Positions 31,836 through 39,313 of a DNA stretch of 39,313 nucleotides are shown here, piece after piece. Each line of letters starts with the position of its first letter. Positions within the stretch are counted from its first letter, which is position 1. The stretch is from Metabacillus rhizolycopersici. Lineage in GTDB: Bacteria > Bacillota > Bacilli > Bacillales > Bacillaceae. Position numbers and translations under genes: made by a program. The notes beneath the pieces were generated by a model. The model saw nothing but the letters and a program-made list of their open reading frames with translations, did not search any database and was not told the origin of the DNA. The stretch is taken from assembly GCF_020075705.1 (NCBI RefSeq), contig NZ_JAIQUM010000050.1, positions 1 to 39,313 of the forward strand. The letters are read 5' to 3'.

Positions 31836-32006
31836 AAAGTTTACGATGGTATATGAGCATATTTGCGCTTTGTAATCATAATGTTCTATTCATATAATTA
31901 TAAGGGCAGAGTGTTCGTGACAATTTAATCATAGAGGGAAGGGTTAAACTAAATAATTTATAAATGATTCGTCGCGTTATTAATGAGTCAATTTAGAGGT
32001 GAAATG

Positions 32007-33260
32007 ATGTATAACGATGAAAGAACGGTAAAAATCTCTGTTCGAGAAGTATCGAAAATTTTTGGGAAAAACACCAAAAAGGCAGCTCAGCTTCTTAAAC
32101 AGGGAAAAACAAAGCAAGAGATCCTAAAAGAAACGGGATCGACAGTAGGAGTTAATCGTGCAAGTTTTGAAATATATCCAGGAGAAATCTTTGTCATCAT
32201 GGGTCTATCTGGAAGTGGAAAATCCACACTTGTTCGGATGTTTAATCGACTAATAGAACCGACAAGTGGTCAAGTTTTAATTGATGACGAAGATATTGTT
32301 AAGATGAATAAAGAAGATTTACGTAATGTTCGCCGTAAAAAAATGAGTATGGTGTTCCAACGTTTTGCTCTTTTTCCACATCGAACAGTTCTTGCTAATA
32401 CAGAGTACGGATTAGAAATACAAGGCGTTGAAAAGGAAAATCGAAAAAATAAAGCGTTAGAAGCGCTTAAATTAGTAGGTCTTGAAGGATATGAGCATCA
32501 ATTACCAAGTCAATTAAGTGGTGGTATGCAACAGCGAGTTGGTCTTGCAAGAGCACTTGCGAATGATCCTGACATCTTATTAATGGATGAGGCATTTAGT
32601 GCACTAGATCCCCTAATAAGAAAGGATATGCAAGATGAATTGTTGGATCTCCAATCAACGATGGAAAAAACAATCATTTTTATCACACATGATCTTGATG
32701 AAGCGTTACGAATAGGTGACCGAATCGCGTTAATGAAGGATGGAAATATTGTTCAAATCGGTACTCCAGAAGAAATCCTTATGAATCCATCAAATGACTA
32801 TGTTGAAAGATTTGTCGAAGATGTAGATTTATCAAAGGTTTTAACTGCTGCACATGTGATGAAACGTCCTGAAGCAATTCAGCTTGAAAAGGGAGCGAGA
32901 ATTGCCCTTAAGGTGATGAAGGATAACGGAATCTCATCCGTTTATATTGTTGATAAACAAAAGAGATTATTAGGAGCTGTAACGGCTGCTGATGCCAGAG
33001 ATGCAATTGAAAAGAACCAGACATTAGAATCAGTCATCATTAAGGATATTACGACTGTACAACCAGATACTCATCTTGTTGACCTTTTCGATGATGTATC
33101 AAGTGCAACAATTCCTGTCGCTGTTGTCGATGAAGATAAGCGATTAAAGGGAATTGTCATTCGAGGAGCTGTTATTGGGGCACTAGCAGGTAATGAAACG
33201 TATATAAATGAAACTGAACATCAAGAGCTCCCTATTAACGAAGAAAGGGAGGCGCTCTAA
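32007..33260 (+). CDS. opuAA: Glycine betaine ABC transporter ATP-binding protein OpuAA
   Basis: OpuAA energises uptake of glycine betaine under salt stress. The 417-residue ATPase has an N-terminal KIFGKNTKKAAQLL extension typical of OpuA/ProV. Walker A GLSGSGKST lies near 53, signature LSGGMQQR near 170, Walker B ILLMDEAFSALD near 190, and two CBS domains (about 270-400) act as the ionic-strength sensor. The ATG at 32007 has AGAGGTG upstream; the ATG at 31983 lacks an SD. The permease gene follows with 1 nt between. It is divergent from gbsR. Confidence 0.96.
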   Translation: MYNDERTVKISVREVSKIFGKNTKKAAQLLKQGKTKQEILKETGSTVGVNRASFEIYPGEIFVIMGLSGSGKSTLVRMFNRLIEPTSGQVLIDDEDIVKMNKEDLRNVRRKKMSMVFQRFALFPHRTVLANTEYGLEIQGVEKENRKNKALEALKLVGLEGYEHQLPSQLSGGMQQRVGLARALANDPDILLMDEAFSALDPLIRKDMQDELLDLQSTMEKTIIFITHDLDEALRIGDRIALMKDGNIVQIGTPEEILMNPSNDYVERFVEDVDLSKVLTAAHVMKRPEAIQLEKGARIALKVMKDNGISSVYIVDKQKRLLGAVTAADARDAIEKNQTLESVIIKDITTVQPDTHLVDLFDDVSSATIPVAVVDEDKRLKGIVIRGAVIGALAGNETYINETEHQELPINEEREAL

Positions 33261-33261
33261 T

Positions 33262-34110
33262 ATGGAAAATTTATTACCGAAACTACCGATAGCCAGCTGG
33301 ATTGATTTAATTATTGAATGGCTTGTTGATCAATTTGAACCATTTTTTGAAGGGATTGCAACTGGATTAGAATACTTTGTTGAAGGCATCGTCCTTGGAT
33401 TAGGCTTTATTCCTACAATTATCTTAGCCATTTTAGTTAGTTTACTAGCTTGGAAGGTTTGCAATTGGCGGATTGCTTTGTTTTCATTCATTGGTTTATT
33501 ACTAATCGCTAATTTAGGATATTGGGAAAACATGTTAGACACAATTGCTTTAGTGTTAACATCGGTTGGTATATCTATAATTCTCGGTATTCCGATTGGA
33601 ATATGGGCATCACAAAGTGAGAAAGTGGGCAAAGTCGTTACACCGCTCCTTGACTTTATGCAAACGATGCCTGCATTTGTTTATTTATTACCGGCCATCT
33701 TTTTCTTTAATATCGGAGTTGTACCCGGAGTTGTTGCATCTGTTATTTTTGCGATGCCCCCAACGATACGTTTAACCATCTTAGGCATTAAGCAAGTACC
33801 TGAGGACTTAATCGAAGCAACTCAGGCCTTTGGCTCAACGACAAGCCAAAAACTATTTAAAGTGCAACTGCCATTAGCGTTACCTACAATTATGGCTGGT
33901 ATTAACCAAAGTATTATGCTGGCTCTTTCGATGGTTGTTATCGCCTCAATGGTTGGTGCTCCAGGTCTAGGTGCGGATGTGTATCGGGCCGTCACACAGT
34001 TACAAACTGGAACTGGTTTTGAAGCTGGTCTAGCGATCGTTATTATCGCGATCATTTTAGATCGGATTACGCAAAATATAGGTAAAAACAAAAAAGGGGG
34101 AACAGTTTAA
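33262..34110 (+). CDS. opuAB: Glycine betaine ABC transporter permease OpuAB
   Basis: The 282-residue membrane permease of the OpuA system has an amphipathic N-terminal region (ASWIDLIIEWLVDQF) and about seven membrane segments. The EAA loop EATQAFGSTTSQKLFKVQLP near 198 contacts OpuAA. The ATG at 33262 has AAAGGGAGG 9 nt upstream; the in-frame ATG at 33208 lies in opuAA. Its length equals that of B. subtilis OpuAB. The stop shares one base with the start of opuAC (TAATG). Confidence 0.96.
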   Translation: MENLLPKLPIASWIDLIIEWLVDQFEPFFEGIATGLEYFVEGIVLGLGFIPTIILAILVSLLAWKVCNWRIALFSFIGLLLIANLGYWENMLDTIALVLTSVGISIILGIPIGIWASQSEKVGKVVTPLLDFMQTMPAFVYLLPAIFFFNIGVVPGVVASVIFAMPPTIRLTILGIKQVPEDLIEATQAFGSTTSQKLFKVQLPLALPTIMAGINQSIMLALSMVVIASMVGAPGLGADVYRAVTQLQTGTGFEAGLAIVIIAIILDRITQNIGKNKKGGTV

Positions 34111-35003
34111 TGTTTACAAAACTATCAAAAGTAACCTTGACAGTAGGGTTAACATTAGCATTAGCAGCATGTGGTAGTGGAGAGGACAAAAGTACAGAAA
34201 CTGGCACAGCATCTGTTGGAGAAACAGTAGATTACAAGATTACAGGTATTGACCCAGGTGCTGGAATTATGAAAGCAACTGCAGCAGTGATTGAAGATTA
34301 CGAGTTAACAGATTGGAAACTAGTCGAAGGTTCTGGTGCTGCAATGACAGCATCACTTCAAAAAGCGTATAACAAGGAAGAACCAATTATCATAACTGGT
34401 TGGACACCACACTGGATGTTCTCAAAATTTGACTTAAAATATTTAGAAGATCCTAAAGGAACTTATGGAGAAGCAGAGAATATCCATACGATTGCACGTA
34501 ATGGCTTAGCTGAGGACCTACCTGGTGTTCACAAAGTATTGGATCAATTTCATTGGACACCAGCTGAAATGGGTGTTGTGATGAGTAGCATTACTGATGG
34601 AACAAAGCCTGAAGACGCTGCAGCAGCATGGGTTGAAGAAAATGCTGATAAAGTCGCAGAATGGACTGAAGGTGCCGAGGAAGGTAATGGTGAAAAAGTA
34701 AAATTGGCTTATGTTGCGTGGGATAGTGAAATCGCTAGTACAAATGTAGTAGCTAAAGTTCTTCAAGATTTAGGCTATAAGGTAACATTAAGTCAAGTTG
34801 AAGCTGGTCCAATGTGGGCTGGTGTCGCAGACGGAAGTATTGACGCACATATTGCTGGATGGTTACCATTAACTCATGCAGATCAATACAAAAAATATGA
34901 GGGTGATTTCGACGACTTAGGTGCAAACCTTGAGGGTGCGAAAACGGGATTAGTCGTACCTGCGTATATGGACATTGATTCAATTGAAGATTTAAAAGAA
35001 TAA
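34110..35003 (+). CDS. opuAC: Glycine betaine-binding lipoprotein OpuAC
   Basis: OpuAC is the extracellular lipoprotein that binds betaine for the OpuA transporter. The 297-residue product has a type II signal peptide with lipobox LALAAC (Cys near 21). The mature domain has GTWTP-like GWTPHWMF near 95 and WAGVADGSIDAHIAGWLPL near 235, which carry Trp residues for the quaternary-ammonium cage. It starts in the opuAB stop (TAATG), so translation is coupled. A terminator follows, ending the operon. Confidence 0.96.
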   Translation: MFTKLSKVTLTVGLTLALAACGSGEDKSTETGTASVGETVDYKITGIDPGAGIMKATAAVIEDYELTDWKLVEGSGAAMTASLQKAYNKEEPIIITGWTPHWMFSKFDLKYLEDPKGTYGEAENIHTIARNGLAEDLPGVHKVLDQFHWTPAEMGVVMSSITDGTKPEDAAAAWVEENADKVAEWTEGAEEGNGEKVKLAYVAWDSEIASTNVVAKVLQDLGYKVTLSQVEAGPMWAGVADGSIDAHIAGWLPLTHADQYKKYEGDFDDLGANLEGAKTGLVVPAYMDIDSIEDLKE

Positions 35004-35014
35004 GGCTGTTATAA

Positions 35015-35054
35015 AAATACCCGTGTATTGATGATAAATACACGGGTATTTTTG
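35015..35054 (+). terminator. Terminator of opuA operon
   Basis: AAAATACCCGTGTATT pairs with AATACACGGGTATTTT, followed by TG and T-rich sequence. Confidence 0.92.
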
Positions 35055-35167
35055 TGTTTTTATTTACAAGCGGATAGAAATGCTACAAGATAGATATGAA
35101 AACGCAAATTCTATTGCTGAGGGGAGACTTTTGTTTAAAAATGATAGAAAAACAAGGTAGAGCATAT

Positions 35168-35788
35168 ATGTTTTTGTTAGAAAACATACTATATAAAAAT
35201 ATTTTACATATTGATAAGATGGAAATCCCCGCTAATCAAATAACGTGTATTGTTGGAGAAAGTGGAGCGGGTAAATCAACCTTATTAAAATTATTAAATA
35301 GTATGTTATCAGCTGATAGCGGTTCTATCTATTATCAAGATAAAAACCTAGAAGATGTTGATCCAGTACACCATCGACGACGCGTTGTTATGTTAGCACA
35401 GCAACCGACGATTTTCGAAGGAACTATCCGGGAGAACCTAAATATTGGTTTAGTTTTTTCTGAGAAAAAGCCGAAAGAAGATCACGAATTGATAAAAGCA
35501 ATGGCCGTTGTTCACTTAAACAAAAACTTAGATGAAGATGCTGGGACACTATCTGGCGGTGAAAAGCAACGACTTGCCTTAGCGAGAGTATATCTTATGG
35601 AACCTGAAGTATATCTACTCGATGAACCAACAGCCGCACTTGATGAAGAAACAGAAGAAGTCGTTATCGGAAATTTCATAAAAAAAGTCAAAGAGAAAGA
35701 CCAATCACTGATTATGATTACACATTCACAAAAGATTGCTACGAAATATGGTGATTACATGATTACATTAGAGAAAAGGGTAGTGTGA
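35168..35788 (+). CDS. fetA: ABC exporter ATP-binding protein, FetA/YbbL type
   Basis: A 206-residue ABC ATPase. Walker A GESGAGKST near 33, LAQQPTIFEGTIREN near 77 (Q loop), signature LSGGEKQR near 131 and Walker B VYLLDEPTAALDEE near 151 are all intact. The partner gene encodes an UPF0014 membrane protein, and the pair matches FetAB, reported in E. coli as an iron exporter. The start is uncertain: 35168 lies near the usual N-terminus but has only a weak SD (AAGG), while ATGs at 35096 and 35141 add residues without family counterparts. The permease starts 4 nt after the stop. Confidence 0.88.
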   Translation: MFLLENILYKNILHIDKMEIPANQITCIVGESGAGKSTLLKLLNSMLSADSGSIYYQDKNLEDVDPVHHRRRVVMLAQQPTIFEGTIRENLNIGLVFSEKKPKEDHELIKAMAVVHLNKNLDEDAGTLSGGEKQRLALARVYLMEPEVYLLDEPTAALDEETEEVVIGNFIKKVKEKDQSLIMITHSQKIATKYGDYMITLEKRVV

Positions 35789-35792
35789 TAGA

Positions 35793-36575
35793 ATGGATAA
35801 CGTCATTCGAGACATTGAATTTTGGCGACTAGTTGCAGGTTACATCTTTATTTTATTATTAATAGCATTTGTAAAATGGCGTGGATTAAAACGAGAAAAA
35901 CGGATTATTATCTCTACAGCAAGAATGACGATTCAATTAATTCTAGTCGGATATATTCTGACCTACATCTTTGAAAAGCCCAACCCATATTTAATCACCT
36001 TAATTGTATTATTTATGTTGATTTTTGCTATTTTCAATACATATAAGCAGGTGGCAAAGCCAATAAGTAAGAAATTAAAAAGAATCATTGCGATGTCCAT
36101 GACAGCTGGATCACTCATTACGCTCCTTTACTTTAATTTTGTCGTTATCCATTTTCAACCATGGTATGAACCTCAATATCTCATACCAATTGCAGGGATG
36201 ATCATCGGTAACTCGATGACAGGCGTCACACTTGGTGTGAAAAGTTTACTCGAAGGTATCCAAAGGGAAAAACATCTAATCGAAGGTGCGTTGATGCTTG
36301 GTGCAAGTCCAGAGAAATCAACAAAATCGATCGTAAATTCTGCATTTGATTCCGCAATCTTACCTTCAATCAATAGTTTGGTAGGTATGGGAATTGTTTT
36401 CTTACCAGGTATGATGACAGGACAAATTTTAGCTGGAATCAGTCCGTTAACTGCCATCGAATACCAAATTGCAGTCCTTTTAGGGATTACTGGGAGCGTC
36501 GCGTTAACAGTAATGATCTTTACGTATTTTGGCTATAAGACGTTTTTTAATGATCGGGATCAATTTGAAGGTTAA
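35793..36575 (+). CDS. fetB: ABC exporter permease, FetB/YbbM (UPF0014) type
   Basis: The 260-residue membrane protein has about seven hydrophobic segments and the UPF0014 motifs: ARMTIQLILVGYIL near 50, PIAGMIIGNSMTGVTLG near 130, EGALMLGASPEKS near 165, and SLVGMGIVFLPGMMTGQILAG near 193. These are the conserved stretches of FetB. It would form the channel of an ABC exporter with the preceding ATPase. The SD is weak, suggesting translational coupling to fetA. Iron as substrate is taken from the E. coli pair and not shown here. Confidence 0.9.
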   Translation: MDNVIRDIEFWRLVAGYIFILLLIAFVKWRGLKREKRIIISTARMTIQLILVGYILTYIFEKPNPYLITLIVLFMLIFAIFNTYKQVAKPISKKLKRIIAMSMTAGSLITLLYFNFVVIHFQPWYEPQYLIPIAGMIIGNSMTGVTLGVKSLLEGIQREKHLIEGALMLGASPEKSTKSIVNSAFDSAILPSINSLVGMGIVFLPGMMTGQILAGISPLTAIEYQIAVLLGITGSVALTVMIFTYFGYKTFFNDRDQFEG

Positions 36576-36775
36576 ACTATTCGTTGTTAACAATGACGAA
36601 AGTGGCAAGACGTTGGGTGAATATGAAAATTAGTATGAAGTTGCTCTTCAATTATAGGGCGCTCTTCTTAAATAAGAGAATCCTTTTTCTAATGGATTAT
36701 AAACGAATTTCATGCTTATCTAACTAAGTGAATATTCGGTATTGTAAAATAAAAAGCAAAAATAGGGGAATTAAA

Positions 36776-36862
36776 ATGAAAAGTGAAAATAGGCTAAAAG
36801 AACAATTACTTGAACTTGAAGAGAAATTGTTAAAACCAGAAATTCGTGTATTAAGTAATTAG
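36776..36862 (+). pseudogene. DUF4440-like protein stub (N-terminal 28 residues)
   Basis: With AGGGGAATTAAA before the ATG, the frame encodes MKSENRLKEQLLELEEKLLK and PEIRVLSN and then stops. The LExEEKLLKPExR pattern is the N-terminal helix of DUF4440/SnoaL-like proteins (usually about 120 residues). The rest is missing and the next sequence is permease code, so this is a truncated copy joined at about 36860. Confidence 0.6.
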
Positions 36863-37403
36863 CGATTAATGTTTTTAATCTATATGGTGCATTTATGTCC
36901 TCGATTACGACGATTGAGCCGTTCTTTAAATTCACAGTCACACCAAAAGTTCGGATGGGATTCTTGTTCTGTATTACAGCCGTAGCGACCATTTTATGTA
37001 TTATAGGACAAGGAAACTTTCTCGAATTCTTCATGAATTTTATCTTTTTTATGAGTTACTTTTTGATCCCATGGACATCAATTAATCTCGTTGACTATTA
37101 TATATTGCTCCAAGGCGAATATAGTGTCAAAGATATCTTTGATCTTAATGGTAAGTATGGAAAGTCAACTGAATTGCGTTCTTTGCATTCGTAGCATCAA
37201 TACTTGCTGAGATTCCTTTTATCAATGCGCCATTTTATGTTGGATCTGTAGCAAAAGCACTTAATGGAGCAGATTTAGCTTGGGCTATAGGACTTTTCTT
37301 ACCAGCTGCCTTATATTACATTCCAATGAAACGAAAATTGAGCAATTCGATGTCTACCGCGGAAGTTATTACCTTACCTGTTGAGAATGTAGAAGAAAGA
37401 TAA
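36863..37403 (+). pseudogene. NCS1 nucleobase/cytosine permease C-terminal remnant
   Basis: From AINVFNLYGAFMSSITTIEP the frame follows the C-terminal part of an NCS1 (cytosine/allantoin-type) permease: IPWTSINLVDYYILLQGEYSVKDIFDLNGKYGK. A frameshift and a nonsense change occur at about 37155-37170 (the expected NW appears as N-stop, TGA for TGG). The other frame then continues IAFFAFVASILAEIPF and on to PVENVEER with stop at 37403. The N-terminal two thirds are absent. Three separate lesions show this gene is dead. Confidence 0.85.
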
Positions 37404-37658
37404 TGCACTTTGCTAATTTGATCGTTCGAAGGAATAATCAGCTCTTGTGTTCAATTATCTAGTACAGAAAAGAAGAGTATTAGGATTTGAATCAATTAAA
37501 GGTGCTAGTACCGAAATTTGAATGATATCTACAATAAAAAGAACAAAAATCAATCCTTGCTTCATAAACTTTGATAAGATTATTATGAATACATACATAG
37601 CATGAGAAACGCTTAGTAAAATATTCACCTTTAGGACAAAGAAGGAGGTTTGGAGTAA

Positions 37659-38618
37659 ATGAAACTTCGTTGTGCAATTCTTGATGACTATCAGAATGTT
37701 GCATTGGAAATGGTAGATTGGAACTCTATCTCGGATAAGGTAGAATTCAATACTTTTAATCAGCATTTTGATAATGAGGATGAACTTGTTAGCGTTATCA
37801 ACAAATATGATATTATTGTTATCATGCGTGAACGGACATCATTTCGTGAATCCCTTCTCTCGCGTTTACCGCGATTGAAGTTACTCGTTACTACTGGTAT
37901 GAGAAATTCATCCATTGATTTAGACGCAGCAACATCACAAGGTGTGATTGTTTGTGGAACAGTAAGTCATATAGAGCCAACGTCTGAGCTTACTTGGGCT
38001 TTAATACTTGGGCTTTCTCGTAATATTGTGCACGAATATAATGCGATTAGGGAAAATGGTCCTTGGCAAAGTTCTGTCGGAATAGATCTCTATGGTAAAA
38101 AACTCGGTCTGCTTGGACTTGGTAAGATCGGTAGCCGGGTGGCTCGTATTGGGCAGGCCTTTGGGATGGAAGTAGTTGCATGGAGCCAGAATATGACAAA
38201 AGAACGGGCCGATGAGATAGGTGTACGTTTGGCAGCTACGAAAGAGGAGTTACTTTCCATAAGTGATTTTGTCTCAATTCATCTCGTTCTTAGTGAACGG
38301 ACTAGAGGGTTAGTTGGAGAAGCAGAGCTTAAACAAATGAAGGCAACAGCATATTTGATCAATACATCTCGTGCTGCAATTGTTGATCAAGAAGCTTTGA
38401 TAGAGACTATACAAAATCGTTGGATTGCAGGCGCAGGAATCGACGTATTTGAGAATGAGCCTTTGCCACAGGATGACGTCTTTCGCTCTCTACCCAATAT
38501 ACTAACAACACCACATCTTGGGTATGTATCACAAAGAAATTACCAAACTTTTTATCAACAAGCAGTGGAAGATATACAAGCATTTCTATCAGGAATGCCA
38601 ATTAGAAAATTAAATTAG
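37659..38618 (+). CDS. D-2-hydroxyacid dehydrogenase
   Basis: A 319-residue NAD-dependent dehydrogenase of the D-isomer-specific family (SerA/HPR-like) that reduces 2-oxoacids to D-2-hydroxyacids. The Rossmann loop GLLGLGKIGSRVARIG lies near residue 147. The catalytic residues are Arg in INTSRAAIVDQ (near 230), Glu in DVFENEPLP (near 261), and His in TTPHLGYVS (near 284). Length is complete. AGGAGG is about 10 nt upstream of the ATG. It stands between two decayed regions and no operon partner is visible, so the in vivo substrate cannot be predicted. Confidence 0.92.
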   Translation: MKLRCAILDDYQNVALEMVDWNSISDKVEFNTFNQHFDNEDELVSVINKYDIIVIMRERTSFRESLLSRLPRLKLLVTTGMRNSSIDLDAATSQGVIVCGTVSHIEPTSELTWALILGLSRNIVHEYNAIRENGPWQSSVGIDLYGKKLGLLGLGKIGSRVARIGQAFGMEVVAWSQNMTKERADEIGVRLAATKEELLSISDFVSIHLVLSERTRGLVGEAELKQMKATAYLINTSRAAIVDQEALIETIQNRWIAGAGIDVFENEPLPQDDVFRSLPNILTTPHLGYVSQRNYQTFYQQAVEDIQAFLSGMPIRKLN

Positions 38619-38732
38619 ATTTATTAAAATAAAATGTTATTGAATGCTTGCAAAAAAGCAACTTTCACAACTGTAATCGATATTAGAAATTTTAACTGAT
38701 ATATTTCACTATCGAAGCAGAATAATAAAATG

Positions 38733-38778
38733 AGGAACAAGAAGTTATCGTAACTGAAAACTACTTGTTCCTTTTCTA
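38733..38778 (+). terminator. Terminator-like hairpin
   Basis: AGGAACAAG (38733-38741) pairs with CTTGTTCCT (38764-38772), followed by TTTCT. It lies about 115 nt after the dehydrogenase gene. Confidence 0.75.
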
Positions 38779-38835
38779 TGTTCACTTTTCTAGTGATGGA
38801 CATTAAAGCCGAACAAGTAAAATGTACTAATCAAG

Positions 38836-39150
38836 CTATAACGGTTTTACAGGTACACATATTTCGCAATAATCGTTGTTAATCATATCACCAGAGTATC
38901 TTTCTAAAATCGGTTTATTATCAATTTGATATCCACTGTTTTGTAAAGCTAGGAAAATTTCAGCCCACGCTTTTTGAATACCTTCTGCTGTATGTTTGAC
39001 TTTGTAAATAAAATATTTTCCGCCAGAAAGTTGACTTTCGCAAATTGAATCATCAATTAGATAATAATTTGAAATCACAATACAAGCATCATATCTACAA
39101 TTTTCGGGAAGTGTTGTTTCAGGGTTATCTTACATAATTCCAAGTATTAT
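38836..39150 (-). pseudogene. AraC-type regulator C-terminal (GyrI-like) fragment
   Basis: The minus-strand frame reads DNPETTLPENCRYDACIVIS and continues through SQLSGGKYFIYKVKHTAEGI and ERYSGDMINNDYCEICVPVKPL. This is the GyrI-like ligand-binding domain found at the C-terminus of AraC regulators. A TAA lies just upstream of DNPE, after LGIM, where normal proteins read through, and the helix-turn-helix domain is missing. The longest ORF begins at GTG 39078, inside the domain. This is a truncated, interrupted remnant. Confidence 0.75.
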
Positions 39151-39190
39151 TACCGATTTAATAAGGTTTTTCTCCTTTCTCTATAAATAT

Positions 39191-39220
39191 TGGACTTCTG
39201 TCAAGAAAGTGGACATTAAA
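39191..39220 (+). repeat. Possible IS3-like terminal sequence remnant
   Basis: TGGACTTCTGTCAAGAAAGT followed by GGACATTAAA resembles terminal sequences of IS3/IS150-group elements. TGGACATTAAA also occurs at about 38797-38807 in the same orientation, on the other side of the AraC fragment. No transposase is present. The call is from memory of sequence style and is weak. Confidence 0.3.
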
Positions 39221-39267
39221 ATTTGATATTTTTTTCGTAGTACAACTACCGCACTGCGTTTGCTAGG

Positions 39268-39313
39268 GCATTAGAAAGGATCAATCAAAAAACAAACTGA
39301 TCCTTTCTAATGC
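39268..39313. repeat. 16-bp perfect inverted repeat at the window end
   Basis: GCATTAGAAAGGATCA (39268-39283) and TGATCCTTTCTAATGC (39298-39313) are exact reverse complements around a 14-nt A-rich loop. The window ends on the last base of the right arm. It may be a terminator for a gene beyond the edge, or the end of a repeated element. Confidence 0.8.

Noticed and set aside
37455..37766. 103-codon minus-strand frame overlapping the dehydrogenase start
   Set aside because: The 5' part is antisense to a firm gene. The rest is a short hydrophobic stretch without an SD.
1..39313. CRISPR array, rRNA or tRNA genes, riboswitches
   Set aside because: No regularly spaced repeats, no cloverleaf or rRNA-like stretches and no recognisable aptamer were found on either strand by reading.

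Overview
The window looks like the chromosome of an AT-rich, endospore-forming member of the Bacillaceae. The clearest reason is a block from about 16.4 to 30.4 kb that follows the Bacillus subtilis order cotM, sspP, sspO, citB, yneN, sspN, tlp, yneP, yneQ, yneR, plsY (yneS), yneT, parE, parC. Several of these genes encode spore coat or small acid-soluble spore proteins.

Layout. Bases 1-11.6 kb are accessory DNA rich in decayed genes. They hold the 3' end of a group II intron, a MerR regulator with an MFS exporter, a tyrosine-recombinase remnant, panB followed by an eight-codon panC stub, a LysE-type exporter with an AraC regulator, a frameshifted metallo-beta-lactamase-fold gene, a MaoC-like gene with an in-frame stop, a MocR regulator divergent from a phzF-like gene and an MFS carrier, and two gene fragments fused back to back (small membrane protein and EAL domain). 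Bases 11.6-15.8 kb hold a minus-strand operon: bioY, an acyl-CoA ligase (YhfT-like), a thiolase-fold enzyme (YhfS-like) and two small MaoC/hot-dog hydratase-like proteins. A BirA-type operator lies over its promoter. This is the most interesting pathway in the window, because it links biotin-controlled uptake to a small acyl-CoA module extended by a probable two-subunit hydratase.

Bases 15.8-18.2 kb hold small genes, including an unlisted 45-residue zinc-ribbon protein, together with cotM, sspP and sspO. Two inverted copies of a structured intergenic repeat carry perfect DnaA-box 9-mers. Bases 18.4-30.4 kb are the conserved core: aconitase with a CcpC-like operator, a membrane thioredoxin, spore proteins, a thioesterase, PlsY, and both topoisomerase IV subunits. 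Bases 30.5-36.6 kb hold two small membrane proteins, the GbsR repressor divergent from the glycine-betaine transporter operon opuAA-opuAB-opuAC, and a FetAB-like ABC exporter. The last 2.7 kb is again decayed accessory DNA: a DUF4440 stub, an NCS1 permease pseudogene, an intact D-2-hydroxyacid dehydrogenase, and an AraC/GyrI-type fragment. The window ends exactly at the end of a 16-bp inverted repeat.

Both window edges fall in repeat-type sequence, so this may be a complete contig bounded by repeats. All identifications are from reading the sequence and recalling protein families. No database search was run.
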